DNA of 19,294 bases from Candolleomyces eurysporus (Eukaryota > Basidiomycota > Agaricomycetes > Agaricales > Psathyrellaceae). Of the stretch, positions 8,982 to 18,214 are shown piece after piece. The stretch's first letter is position 1, and the number at the start of each line of letters is the position of its first letter. Made by a program: the position numbers and the translations under genes. The notes below the pieces were generated by a model that saw only the letters and a program-made list of their open reading frames with translations, was not told the DNA's origin and did no database searches. The stretch lies in NCBI GenBank assembly GCA_027579435.1, contig JANBPK010001159.1:1-19294 (forward strand). The letters run 5' to 3'.

Positions 8982-10780
8982 CTAGACATGCACCTTGTCT
9001 AGCTTCTGCCTTTTCTTTGGCTCAGGACTGGCTGGAAGTGAAGAGAGATCTGAGAAAGGGTCCGGCTCTGAACAGTAGGTGTCTTCATCTGCAGAAGGAG
9101 CAGGGGTTTCTTTGCACTTTGGGGGCTTACTCTTCTTTGGCCTCTTGTGGAGAGCGCGGCGAGGATCCTCAACCTTGAGGTAGTCCTTACAAAATTCTGT
9201 CAACACACATATCGTTAGTATCATCAAAAAGGAGATGGGAAAACATACCTTTCCATATGATCTCAAATTCTTTGTGGGATGAGAATTGCTCTTCGAAGTA
9301 CGGCAGCCACCAGTCAACATGTGGAAAACCTTTCCTATAGACTTCTTTCTCCATCTCGTTGTCCACACCCTTCCAACAAGCCCTATCCTCCTCAGTCTGA
9401 TAATCGGCCCAGTCCTTCGGAAGCTTGAGCTGTTCAGCATCTGAAAATTCCTTCTTAGCCGCTCAGTCTCAGGAAAAAGGCAGAGACTGACCAAATACAA
9501 TATTTGTGATCAGAGGACCGCACTTGGCCCAGCGGATGAACTTGCGTGGTAACCCATCGTCGGCTTGGTGCTCGCTGGCATACATGTCATCCTCTCAGTC
9601 CTCGCTGGCAGGGTCTGGGGCAGGGTCGCTTTTAGCAGCAATCTTGGGCTTGCCTTTTGCTGGAGAAACTGCGTGCTGAGCATTGCCGCCTGTTGAAGGC
9701 ACAGGGGAGGCAGAGCAATGGCTATCCTGGTCAGCTGAAGGATCAGATGGCAGGGGGGATGGAGAGCGAGAAGGGGAGTTTGAGACAGCCCTATCCTCTG
9801 ACCTCCCTTTTTGAACCTGCTTTCAATGCTGCAAGACTGTCTCGCCATTCTCCTTTGCCCTCCTCTTGGCTGAATCGTAAGCACACTGATTTGCACACTT
9901 CTGGATGATCATATCACGGATCAGCCAAAAACCAGGGAACGCCTGCTCGTTTATATAGTCAAAAGTCTTCTCTATTTCTTCATAAAGCTTGGCGAGGTGC
10001 TTGATGTATTCCAAAGAGGCTACTTTGGCGCCGCAAGGAATGTTGCAGATGACCAGCAATTGATCAATGCGCATCTAGGGATGGTAGATCAATATGATGG
10101 GCTGTTATCTGTTCAAAAAAGTTAACGCACCGAGATCTTGGTCCACATCTTTGCATCCCAGCCTGTTGCTTCGTCTTTGTTGTACCCAGGCTTCTTTGAA
10201 TTCTTCCTGGATCGAACACTGCTTCCCTTGGGCTTTGGCCTTGCAACAACACTCGCTTTGGCACTCTCTGCTATGCGGGTATAAAGTGTGAGCTCAATGG
10301 AATAGTCGATCTATATCCAGATCTCATACTCACCAAGCTTGGCCTCTTTGAACCTTCGCAACTCCTCAACCTCAGCCAAGAGCTTCTCCAGCTCATCATT
10401 CTTGGCCACAGGTTTGATGGGTGGAGGAGGAGGGATGCCCGAGCTGGGTTTGGAAGGACGCTGGCCTCTGGGGAGCGAGCCACTGCCCTTTGGTCCAGTG
10501 CTCGAGGTCGCTGAAATTGGTTTGAGTATGAGTAAAGTGCCTAACTGTATTTATTACTCACAGCTTGTATTCAGTTTTTTTACCGAGGGCGGCCTGCAAA
10601 ATGGCGGCGTGGGGAAGGCTTTGAAGAACCAGAGCTTGAGCCTGCAGTGCCGGAGGTTGATGAGCTGCTGGCAAGCTTCCTTGAAGCGGGTCCTGGGGGC
10701 TTTGACTTCATCCCTTGCTTTAGGGACACACACTGAGGGGCAGGGAGAGCATTTTTCTTCTTTTCCTGAGCTTTGGACAT
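8982..10780 (-). pseudogene. Six-exon gene of unknown function, disabled
   Basis: Exons on the minus strand are 10780-10562, 10510-10334, 10267-10131, 10074-9492, 9440-9249 and 9196-8982. The introns are 51, 66, 56, 51 and 52 nt, all GT...AG, with donors such as GTGAGT and GTATGT; the last has a CTAAC branch motif. Junction phases agree, and the sum is 1523 nt, one short of 508 codons. The frame shift lies in exon 1 near a C4 run (about 10,630). TGA codons interrupt exon 4 at 9823-9825 and 9595-9597, each readable as a former CGA. The product would have a Ser/Pro-rich N-terminus, a short Glu/Leu helix, a basic patch, a helical domain (YIKHLAKLYEEIEKTFDYI), a Ser/Pro linker, and a Trp-rich conserved-looking part (GFPHVDWWLPYFEEQF). 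It ends in a Lys-rich tail that could be a nuclear signal. I do not recognise the family. Its setting suggests transposon cargo or a repeated gene. Alternative: a 100-nt first intron (10483-10583) removes the need for the deletion but has weaker sites. Confidence 0.7.
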
Positions 10781-11180
10781 GGTGGCAGGGAGGTAGAACG
10801 AATGTCAGTTATACTTAAGCGGACGCCGCGGCGGATTCAATAGGTCATGTGATCAATTAATCCTGCCAGCAGCATCGCTCCTTGTTGTCCAAACCTCCTT
10901 CTAACCTAACCCCATCCCCTTAACCAGCCCGTTCGCAACCACTACCATGCTTGTCTCCATTCTGGACTCACTGGACAGGGGCTTTCCTATGCTGTGCCCT
11001 GGATTTGACCTGGGAGCCGAGATGCAGTGTAGCAGCTTGCCCAGTGGGACCTCTGTCCTCAGCTACCAGCACACCCATGTTACCTTCAACTTCCAGCAAG
11101 TCAGAATAGGTTGTACTATGGAAAGTAGGTGATACTGCTCTGATTTCATTGACCCTCTGGCTGATCACACCTCCAGCACA
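10781..11180. other. Upstream region of the minus-strand gene
   Basis: On the minus strand a weak TATA-like AGTATAAC lies about 25-30 nt before the ATG at 10780. A CGCCGCGGCG palindrome sits near 10825. The plus frame at 10947-11132 has no recognisable domain. No other gene is supported. Confidence 0.35.
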
Positions 11181-11530
11181 ACTACGGTCGCTGCCCATGA
11201 CAATCTCCACCCTTCAGCGAGGTCTATGGCAACCCCAGAGGCAAGACACAGCATACCAGCTTGCCAGCGCAACTACAGACACACTCTGCCCTCTTCAACA
11301 CCCTCCGACCTCCTCTGGCTGCTCGTCAATGCCCTGGACCTCCGCCTTCCAGTACAGACGCGCTCCGCTCTCTGGACCTCTGCCTTGGCTCCACGACAAC
11401 CTCCTCCAACGTCACCATCCCCTAGCGCAACTATGGATGCCCTCCGCTCTCTGGACCTCTGCCTCGGCTCCACGACAACCTCCACCAATGTCACCACCCT
11501 TGAGTGCGACTACGGACGCGCTCTGCCCTC
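11181..11530 (+). repeat. 79-bp tandem repeat (minisatellite)
   Basis: The anchor ACTACRGAC and its variants occur at 11272, 11351, 11430 and 11509, exactly 79 bp apart each time. A worn further copy at 11181 lies 91 bp upstream. Copies two and three share long identical blocks (CTCCGCTCTCTGGACCTCTG at 11363 and 11442, then GGCTCCACGACAACCTCC). The period is not a multiple of three, so the overlapping plus frames (11149-11586 and 11226-11570) shift phase between copies and are unlikely to be a selected protein. C-rich strand asymmetry is strong. Confidence 0.85.
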
Positions 11531-11861
11531 ACCTTTTCTACCTTCCTCTATTGTCGCTGACTCGCGCTGATACGCCGTCTGCATAGATACCCTCTCAAAT
11601 TCGCGAATCTATTTGTAAAGTTCGCGACTCGACTTAGATAATCAAAGAGATCTTCTTGAAGGAAGGGAAATATAAGAGTTGGAGTTAGCCCTGACTGTCA
11701 ACTAAGCAGACGCCCTAGAAAACGAAAGAACATTGAGTAAGACGGTTCTGCGATGACACTTTAGGTTCACGAAGGTCTCGCGGGCGTATCTGAAACACAG
11801 TCATACTATTCGGAGTCTAACTAGCATGCCTGACCTGGCGAGGTACGATGCTAGAGGGAGT
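11531..11861. other. CpG-rich DNA left of the gypsy LTR candidate
   Basis: There is no gene here. The DNA already has the TTCGCGAA signature (11600-11607) and the CTCGACTTAGA motif (11628-11638) that occur in the retrotransposon. Either the true LTR starts further left than 11862, or this is the end of a second related LTR. Confidence 0.4.
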
Positions 11862-12912
11862 TGTGCACATTCCAAAGGAATTCGCCATGACATTCGCTAA
11901 GCAGAAGACTTCACGAAGCAGCCGGTGGCTTCGAGAATTGATGAGCGATCCGCTAAGTCAATAAGCGTTGACGTGACCCAAATTGGAAGGAATGGAAGCA
12001 GTGATCAATGTCGGACAGCTAATCCGAAGTTCGTGAACCTGCTTGGAAAACCGGAAAGTACGACTAAAGCTTATGTGGTCATCTGCCCGAAGCTCAGTCA
12101 GCCTGTCCATAGCCAAGAGAAAGAAAGAGTCAGCAGAGTAGTGAAGCAGTATGGCTTGGTGGAGCCAAGCACCCAAAATTCGGATCAATTCGTCGGGTTA
12201 GGTGCACGAACAGAAGGGCGCGCTCTCCGGAAGCAATCCTCGGTGAATATCCATGCGGACTCGACAACAACCGTGTCCAGACCAGGTTCGCGAAGCGCCT
12301 GGGCTGTGTTCTATGGTTCAAGACTCAACTCTCGGCCTTGGATACCCTCATGTGATTGTGTTTCTTATCTCTCTCTGTCTATGTCATCTGTTTGTTTCTT
12401 TGCCTGTTTGCCAAACAATAATTGCCTATATCTACGTCTCTGTTTTATCTATTATAGCATTAGCGGGTAGCTAGCATTTGTATTTCGCGTCGGGACCGTG
12501 TTCCCAGGAATCTACAAGAGCCATCTGTTATCGAGAAAAGAGTGTTTAAGTTTGCGAAGTCAATCAGAGTTGTGTCGCTTGCGTATTATCAAATCGTTCT
12601 TGCGTTAAAGTTGCTCGAGACCGTGTTCTCTGTTCGCAAAGTTATCCGTCGTATCTCGAACCTTATCGTGTGTTAGCAAAGTCACTTTGTGAAGCATTTC
12701 TATCGTTGCTGGTTGAGCCTTAGCTCCCCCTCGAACTTGCGATTGTACAAGAAGAGTTCTAGAAGCCTCTGTCGACTCGACTTAGAGCTTTTACCTATAC
12801 CCCTTGCCCGCCTTTATCTTCACGAAGGTATTTGGTGTGTTGTGTTATTGTGTGTGTGTGTTTGAGTTCTATAGTTTTGTTGGTTAGAGAGCCCTAGTTC
12901 GCTACCTGCACA
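11862..12912 (+). repeat. Candidate 5' LTR of the gypsy element
   Basis: TGTGCA at 11862-11867 and TGCACA at 12907-12912 are inverted copies with TG...CA ends, giving a 1051-bp LTR that stops 8 nt before a primer-binding-site candidate. A (TG)n tract lies near 12850. The 181-codon frame at 11925-12470 shows no domain and ends in low-complexity hydrophobic sequence, so I do not call it a gene. The limits are inferred from the ends only, because the 3' LTR is not in the window. Confidence 0.4.
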
Positions 12913-12920
12913 TCATCTAT

Positions 12921-12938
12921 TGGAGCCCACCGCGAGGG
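12921..12938 (+). promoter_or_regulatory. Candidate tRNA primer-binding site
   Basis: TGGAGCCCACCGCGAGGG follows the LTR candidate and begins with TGG, the complement of a tRNA CCA end. Its complement does not have an obvious T-arm, so the tRNA cannot be named and the call stays tentative. Confidence 0.4.
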
Positions 12939-12940
12939 GG

Positions 12941-13031
12941 AGTCTTAAAGGATCAATTGACTTTGGTTTTATTGTTTCTACGACTTGCCTTTGCGCCACC
13001 CAGTTAATAAGACTATCATTCAGTTTGCGAA
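12941..13031 (+). other. Short leader before Gag
   Basis: The 91-nt leader lies between the primer-site candidate and the first plausible Gag codon. The Gag frame is open from 13011, after a TAA at 13008-13010. Confidence 0.5.
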
Positions 13032-14966
13032 GTGCGAAAAGCCATTATTCCGCCTCTCAAAGCGAGTGATCTCGTAAAGAAACAGAAAGGAAAGCGACGA
13101 GAAGAAGCTACAACTGCAGATCACCGTTCTGAGTCTCTAGAAGTCGATCATTTTACTTCGAGAACTCAAGGAAGAAGTACAGCTAATTCTCGAAGGGCAG
13201 GACTATCGCCTGGCATCCCTACTGTGTATCCAAGAGACATTCATTCCGTTAAGCGTGCGCTTAAAGAGACAGCAGAACGCGCCCTACAAAGCGCAGATAA
13301 CTTATCAACTTCGTTAGACGAAATCGAGGAGATTGCCCACAATCTTACCTCCAGTATCCGTTCAGTAGAACAAGAGAGACCAAGCCAAGAGACCACGAAC
13401 GCTTGGCCCCACAGAAAAGAAAGAACTAGAACTTCACGAAGACCAGTTCGATTTGAAGAAATGGCTGAAGTTCTAGATCCCAAGATCATAGTAGGAGACG
13501 GACTCGAGAACATGCCTACAGGCAAACAGTTCCCTCCCAACTATGCATTGAATCGTCCGCGCTACGAGAAGTCGCGAATCTTGGATTACATTCAAGAATG
13601 TGAGGAAGTAATGGCACAGAACAAAGTAGAGACAGACAGGATCAGGAAGAAGATCTTGTGCTACTACCTTACCTACACAGAGAGACAAGTCTGGATTCAG
13701 ATGGACAAATACAAGACTGGGACTTATGAACAATTCAAAAGCCAAGTTCTTGGATTCCATCCTGAAGCCTTAAGACAAGCCAAGGGTGATATCTCACACC
13801 TGAGGATCGTTTGTGTGCCTTATGTGGGTACTAAGCGAAAACATTACGACTCGTTGATCGAATTCCATCTGAAGTTCAGGCATGAGGCTGGGAAGTTAGA
13901 GAACATGATTGTGAGCAACCGAGAGTTAGCCGAATTATACTTAGGCACTCTTGATGAGGATTTCCGCGATCAAGTTCTTGAAGCTTTAGCGCTTGAGAAT
14001 GGGAACGACAAAGAAAAGGACTTAGTTCGAGGAACGGAACCCTTGAAGTGGGGCAAGTACCTAGAGAAAGCAGAGCACCTCGTGAATGTGAGGGAGCAGT
14101 TTTCCGATGGATTCAACTTTGAGAGGCAACTTGGGAGCGTTCTGCCCAAGCCTTTTTCCTTCACGAACCGAGCTACAGTTCCGGAAGCTCCGTCTGGACC
14201 TTCCGTCCCTAAAGAAAGTGCACCTCCTGTAGTCAAGAAAGAACTTGATGAGGATCGCTTACTGCAGCGTTTCCATTCGATGTTGAACGAGAAGTTTAAC
14301 GAGTACAATCATAAGAACGAGCGTTTCTTTGACGAAGTAAGAAATACCAAGGACAAGATGGATATCATGCTGAGGAATCCACACAACTTCTCGCTAAATC
14401 AGCAGAGTCGTCCTCAGCGGCCACCGCCGCCCATGATGAACCAAAGTTCGCGAACTCCGATCTGTTACTATTGCAATCAACCAGGTCACTACCTGAATAA
14501 CTGTTTGGCTCGCGATGCTCATCTGCAAGCTGGCAAAATTCAAGTCAGACCAGAAGGCCTCTTCACTTTGGATGGAAGGCGCCTCGTTCAGAACGAGAAA
14601 GAAAGCATGCGCGAATATGTGGACAAATATGTGACTGGAGCAGTGCAGAATATGCAGGGAATGAATGATGAAGTCGAATATTCCTGGCAGCAGTTCAACT
14701 ATAATTATGCCCCGGAAGCGGAATCGGTAACTTGTGAAGAGTTCCGACAATTGCAGGCTGCTATCGAGAGCCTCGCGAACAAGCTGTCGTCTTCGCAAAC
14801 TCCTTTGCCACCGCAGACGCAACAGTTCGTCCAAAATCAGGAGCCGGAGCGCGACTCTGGTTTAAATCAAATTCGTCGCAAACAAGAACGTATGAGCAGG
14901 GTAATGTCTCAGATGGTGGAGACTTTGGATGACCTCAAGGGGAGGAGCCAGTTTGTTACTACATGA
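13032..14966 (+). pseudogene. gag: Gag (capsid-nucleocapsid) frame, ended by TGA
   Basis: Gag would package element RNA into virus-like particles in the cytoplasm. The frame is open from 13011. The first candidate start is GTG at 13032; the first true ATG is at 13461, so the real start may be lost. A basic, charged N-terminus (residues 1-140) is followed by a helical capsid-like region (about 170-360) with YIQECEEVMAQNKVETDRIR and the YLTYTERQVWIQM stretch. Then comes a Pro-rich linker and a CCHC zinc knuckle at residues 478-491 (14463-14504, spacing CX2CX4HX4C). The TGA at 14964-14966 is not a natural end. The same frame runs on through a second TGA (15006-15008) into the protease, so a Gag-protease fusion is the likely ancestral product. 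Confidence 0.85.
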
Positions 14967-16316
14967 ACCACTCCTAGCTCTTTCGATGAGGATTTTCAAG
15001 AGGACTGAGGAAGGATACCTCTGCCGCGCGNAAAAACCCCGGTTGGTCGCAGCAAGCAGGTTCCGGAGGCCACTCGAAGAAAACCCAACCCTGTAACTAT
15101 AGAAAGCGAGTCTGAAGAAGAAGAAATCGTCGAGAAGCAAAAGAGAAAAGAGTCTGTGGAGGAGACAATTGAAAAGTCCGCAAAAGGAGTTCGTTTCAGA
15201 GAGCCGGTAGTGGAGCAGCCCAAGAAGAAGTTACCAGAAAGACCCTTCGTCATGGTGCCGCCGCTGAGAACAAAACCGCTCGCTCCCTTTGGAGAACAAC
15301 TTCGCGAAGAGGCCAGGACCATTAGGCCTACTTCAAGTCCCCTTCCCGTACTCGAGAAAAACCATTCATATAGAAATCATGCACCTATCGAAGATGAAGA
15401 AGCGTTGAGAAGGATTGTAGAGGAGCTGATCAATACCAAGTTCACTACGAGCTTAAAAGATCTGGCTAGTGTTTCTGCTCCTGCCAGGGAGTACTTAAAG
15501 AAGTTGATCACACGCAGAAAGGTGGCTTGCGAAGAAGGAAAAGCATCGGATTTGGAGTACCAGATTATATCACTTATTGATTTGGTCTCACAGAGTCAGG
15601 AGGAGAAGATTGTTCAATTCCTGAACCTCTTAGACAACGACAAAATTCGCAAAGAGGACACTGAAGTTCGGGAACGTGACACAGAACCTGAACCGGTTGT
15701 TGTGAACACTTTTGTGCAGTTGGAGGACTTACCTCGCGCAGAAGTCTTTTGTGCTAAAGACCTGCCCGGAATTCCAGATGGCGCGTTCGTGATGACAGAC
15801 CCAGTCGAGCAGTACCTTCACTCGCTTGCTGAAGGGGAAGAGCCCCGTCCTATTCTTGTAGCTCGTGAATCAGTTGCCCTTAGAACAGTATTCCCGTTGA
15901 TCCACAAATCTGCGCGAGCAGAAGTACTTTTAGATACTGGATCTCAAATTTGCTCCATGGATGCGGATGTGGCTCGAAACTTAGGCATTGCGTGGGACCC
16001 AGACATCGTCATCCATCTCCAGTCAGCAAATCGGACTGTCGAGAAGACGCTGGGGCTTGCGAAGAACGTCGAGTTTGATTTTGGAGGCGTGTTGGCCTAC
16101 ATTCAATTGCATATCATTCGACGACCTGCTTACAGCGTTTTGCTGGGTAGACCTTTCGACGTCGCAATGAGTAGCGAAGTCTCCAACAAGACTAATGGGG
16201 ATCAGTTCTTAACTTTGAAGGACCCCAATACTGGCAAACGGCTTACTATTCCTACGTTCGCGAAGGGAAAACCGCCGCCTCATATACAAAAAGAACTTTG
16301 GAATCAGGAGGAGTGA
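14967..16316 (+). pseudogene. Aspartic protease part of the Gag-protease frame
   Basis: This is in the same frame as Gag and is open from 15009 to the TGA at 16314-16316. An acidic and basic linker (about 15060-15200) leads to a retropepsin-like domain with the catalytic LLDTGSQ at about 15927-15947 (Asp codon 15933-15935). The later hydrophobic VLLGRPFDVAM (about 16137-16170) stands where retropepsins have their conserved hydrophobic-Gly motif. The enzyme would cleave Gag and Pol. The reading frame overlaps the RT frame by 121 nt (16196-16316). An N lies at 15031. Expression from this copy would need read-through of two TGA codons, so it is probably silent. Confidence 0.82.
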
Positions 16317-17436
16317 AATTTTTGAGCCTCGAGGATTTGATTCGTGAGGATCAAGGAGAAGTGGGACTTGTCCTCGAGCGAGATGAAGTAACAGGCGAGG
16401 TGTCCTTTACCCACATGTTTACAGCAGAAAATCATACATTTACACAAAAAGAGTTGCAGCTAGCGTATGTTCAGATGGCAATGCAAGGAATGGAGTTAGA
16501 CACAGAGGAAAAGAAGTTAGCGAGTTCGCGCTTACAAACGTATCTTCGCGAAGTTCAAGAAGAGGTCGCGGACCCAACCGTAGTCCTCCAGCAGCAAGAG
16601 GCTAGCCCTAATACTGCCCCAACCGGTTCGTCTCAGGACAAAAAGGCAAAGGCTAAGATGAAAGGCGTCTCTACTGGGACTAAGTACAAGAAGGTGGCGG
16701 ATAAAGTGAAGCCAGTGCTCGGGAACCTCGACGANAAGTTCAGAATAGTTCGCGAGATCCAGGGTGACCCTTTGGCTGACCTCCCGAAGCTACCAACAAG
16801 TCCCCAGGAGTTTGTACCTACTGGAAGATACACAGAGGAGCGGAAGAAAGCGATGGACAAACTTCATCAAGGNCCCTTCTTATGGCCGGAAGAAAGAAAG
16901 CTACTTCACGAATTTGTGGGCATCCATAATACGGCCTTCGCTTGGGATGATACAGAAAGAGGGAGTTTCAAACCTGAATACTTTCCCCCTATTGTTATCC
17001 CAACGGTCGCGCACGTTCCTTGGGTACTTAAGAATAGACCAGTGCCACCTGGACTTTATGACAGAACTTGCGAGTTGATCCGAAACAAGATTGAGGCTGG
17101 AGTTTATGAACCCTCGAATTCTTCCTATAGATCGAGATGGTTCTGCGTGTTGAAGAAAGACGGCGAGAGTTTGCGAATTGTGCATAGTCTTGAACCTCTA
17201 AACAAGGTCACTATTGCGCATTCAGGAGTTCCACCTGCTACGGAGGACTTAGCTGCTAAATTTGCGGGTCGCGCATGCGGAGGATGTCTAGATTTATATG
17301 TCGGCTATGATGAGCGACTTCTAGCTCCTGAGTCTCGAGACTTGACGACTTTTCAGACGCCTTTTGGCGCCATGAGACTTGTGACCTTACCGATGGGATG
17401 GACCAATTCCGTACCCATTTTTCATGACGATGTTAC
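16196..17436 (+). pseudogene. pol: Pol, first part: linker and RT fingers/palm, split by insertion
   Basis: This frame is -1 relative to the protease and is open from 16196, after a TAA at 16193. It starts with a charged linker (LSLEDLIREDQGEVG, EVSFTHMFTAENHTFTQKE), then a basic region, then RT. RT motifs seen are RNKIEAGVYEPSNSSYRSRW, FCVLKKDG with LRIVHSLEPLN, CLDLYVGYDERLL (the motif with the first catalytic Asp), and TFQTPFGAMRL with LPMGWTN. The coding sequence breaks at 17436 inside the codon pair after FHDDV. The right half resumes at 18215 in the frame expected once the 773-bp insert plus the 5-bp duplication is discounted. Ns lie at 16735 and 16873. The enzyme would copy element RNA into DNA. 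Confidence 0.87.
16265..16271 (+). promoter_or_regulatory. Candidate -1 ribosomal frameshift site GGGAAAA
   Basis: In the protease frame the codons read AAG GGA AAA, so the heptamer G GGA AAA fits the X XXY YYZ slippery rule in the required phase. It lies inside the 121-nt overlap, 43 nt before the protease stop. A shift by -1 leads directly into the RT frame. I could not find a convincing downstream pseudoknot by eye, only short CCTC/GAGG pairings. Confidence 0.5.
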
Positions 17437-17448
17437 TGTTATGTCCGA

Positions 17449-17943
17449 TCACTCAGGGTGAATCTGATTGCTGCTGTCGGAGGCGACGTCGACGTTCCCG
17501 TCGTCTGGAACTTCGGGTGGAATGAACGGTGGTTGATTCGGCGAGTTGGAAAACGGTGTATTGGTATAGAACACCGGGGTACGAGGACTGAGGTACGCGA
17601 CTGATTGATCGTACGTGGAGACTGTCGTACTGAAGAGTGGAATAAACAACGGGGATCCAACCTCCTGAAGATAGTATTGGATGTGTAACGTGGTGGGTGA
17701 TAGATATCGGCACAAGCACACGGTCTCGAACATTCACTGTAAGGCGTCCCTCGTAGTAGATGATAGTCCCTGGATCAATGATGAAATAAGTCCGAGGATT
17801 TCGGCGTCGGTAACCGGCAGTATGTGAGAGGTGGTTCGATTGTAGTTTGAGTGGAGTTGTTCGATAATAGTAGCGCAAAGTACGGCTTCGTCTTGATTAT
17901 CTTCGCGTTCGAGGGTGAGAGTAAGTCGGACTGTACTAGGCAT
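17449..17943 (-). pseudogene. Open frame inside the insert, one TGA
   Basis: A minus-strand ATG at 17943 opens a 69-codon frame that ends in TGA at 17734-17736. The very next codon, in the same frame, is ATG and runs 94 codons to 17449. Together they are 164 codons with a single TGA that could be a former CGA. The end is Pro-rich then acidic (PPEVPDDGNVDVASDSSNQ). A second minus frame (17878-17453) is also long, so coding is uncertain. No domain is recognised. A TATAAATA box lies about 75 nt upstream of the first ATG. Confidence 0.3.
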
Positions 17944-18017
17944 AAGCCGTAGCGAGTATACAAGTTATCGATGAATCTCGAGAACAAGCTGGAGAGCCTG
18001 TCCCGTTTCTCTGTTGA

Positions 18018-18025
18018 TATTTATA
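18018..18025 (-). promoter_or_regulatory. TATA box in the insert, minus strand
   Basis: TATAAATATC reads on the minus strand (18025 to 18016). If the LTR points leftward, this places U3 between 18209 and about 18000 and transcription start near 17990. Confidence 0.4.
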
Positions 18026-18040
18026 CTAGTACATGAAGTC

Positions 18041-18195
18041 GAGTCATACTACTAGCTAGTCATTCTGAGTCCGTTATAAAAAGAAAAATGAGTCCTATAG
18101 ACCCAATTCGACTAGTTCTTGAGTCACTTGTACTAACTTATCTAAAGTACTAGTAAAGCGAGTCATTATATCTACGAACTTGTCCTTAGGAGTCA
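18041..18195. promoter_or_regulatory. Four GAGTCA/TGACTC motifs (bZIP-like sites)
   Basis: GAGTCA occurs at 18041, 18121, 18160 and 18190; the second is the full TGAGTCA. TGACTC is the core bound by fungal Gcn4-type bZIP regulators. All four lie on the right of the minus-strand TATA box, where a U3 enhancer would be. Confidence 0.4.
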
Positions 18196-18214
18196 TGTTA
18201 CCTGTAACAGTTAC

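Larger units (their letters stand above)
17437..18209. mobile_element. 773-bp solo-LTR-like insertion in RT
   Basis: It begins TGTTATGTCC and ends CCTGTAACA; the outer TGTTA and TAACA are inverted repeats of the classical TG...CA kind. It is framed by GTTAC duplications. No internal polyprotein, primer site or second LTR is present, so recombination between two LTRs leaving one is the likeliest origin. It is not visibly similar to the LTR candidate at 11862-12912, so it belongs to a different family. Orientation is undecided: TATAAATA is on the minus strand (18018-18025) and TATAAAAA on the plus strand (18075-18082). A small non-autonomous element carrying a gene is the alternative. Confidence 0.82.
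17432..18214. repeat. 5-bp target-site duplication GTTAC around the insert
   Basis: GTTAC stands at 17432-17436 and again at 18210-18214, directly outside the TG and CA ends of the insert. Discounting one copy and the insert makes the RT frame continuous across the break. Five base pairs is a usual staggered-cut length for LTR retrotransposon integrases. Confidence 0.92.

Noticed and set aside
8982..9500. Single 172-codon minus-strand ORF
   Set aside because: It spans two introns of the six-exon gene and reads part of exon 5 in the wrong frame. Only the last part is the true protein.
11149..11586. Plus-strand ORFs of 145 and 114 codons across the 79-bp repeat
   Set aside because: The repeat period is not a multiple of three, so the encoded sequence changes frame from copy to copy. 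The openness comes from C-rich composition.
11925..12470. 181-codon plus-strand frame
   Set aside because: It lies within the LTR candidate, overlaps other frames, has no domain, and ends in low-complexity Ser/Cys/Leu sequence.
13241..14834. Minus-strand ORFs opposite Gag
   Set aside because: They are shadows of the Gag frame. The plus strand has the zinc knuckle and capsid-like order.
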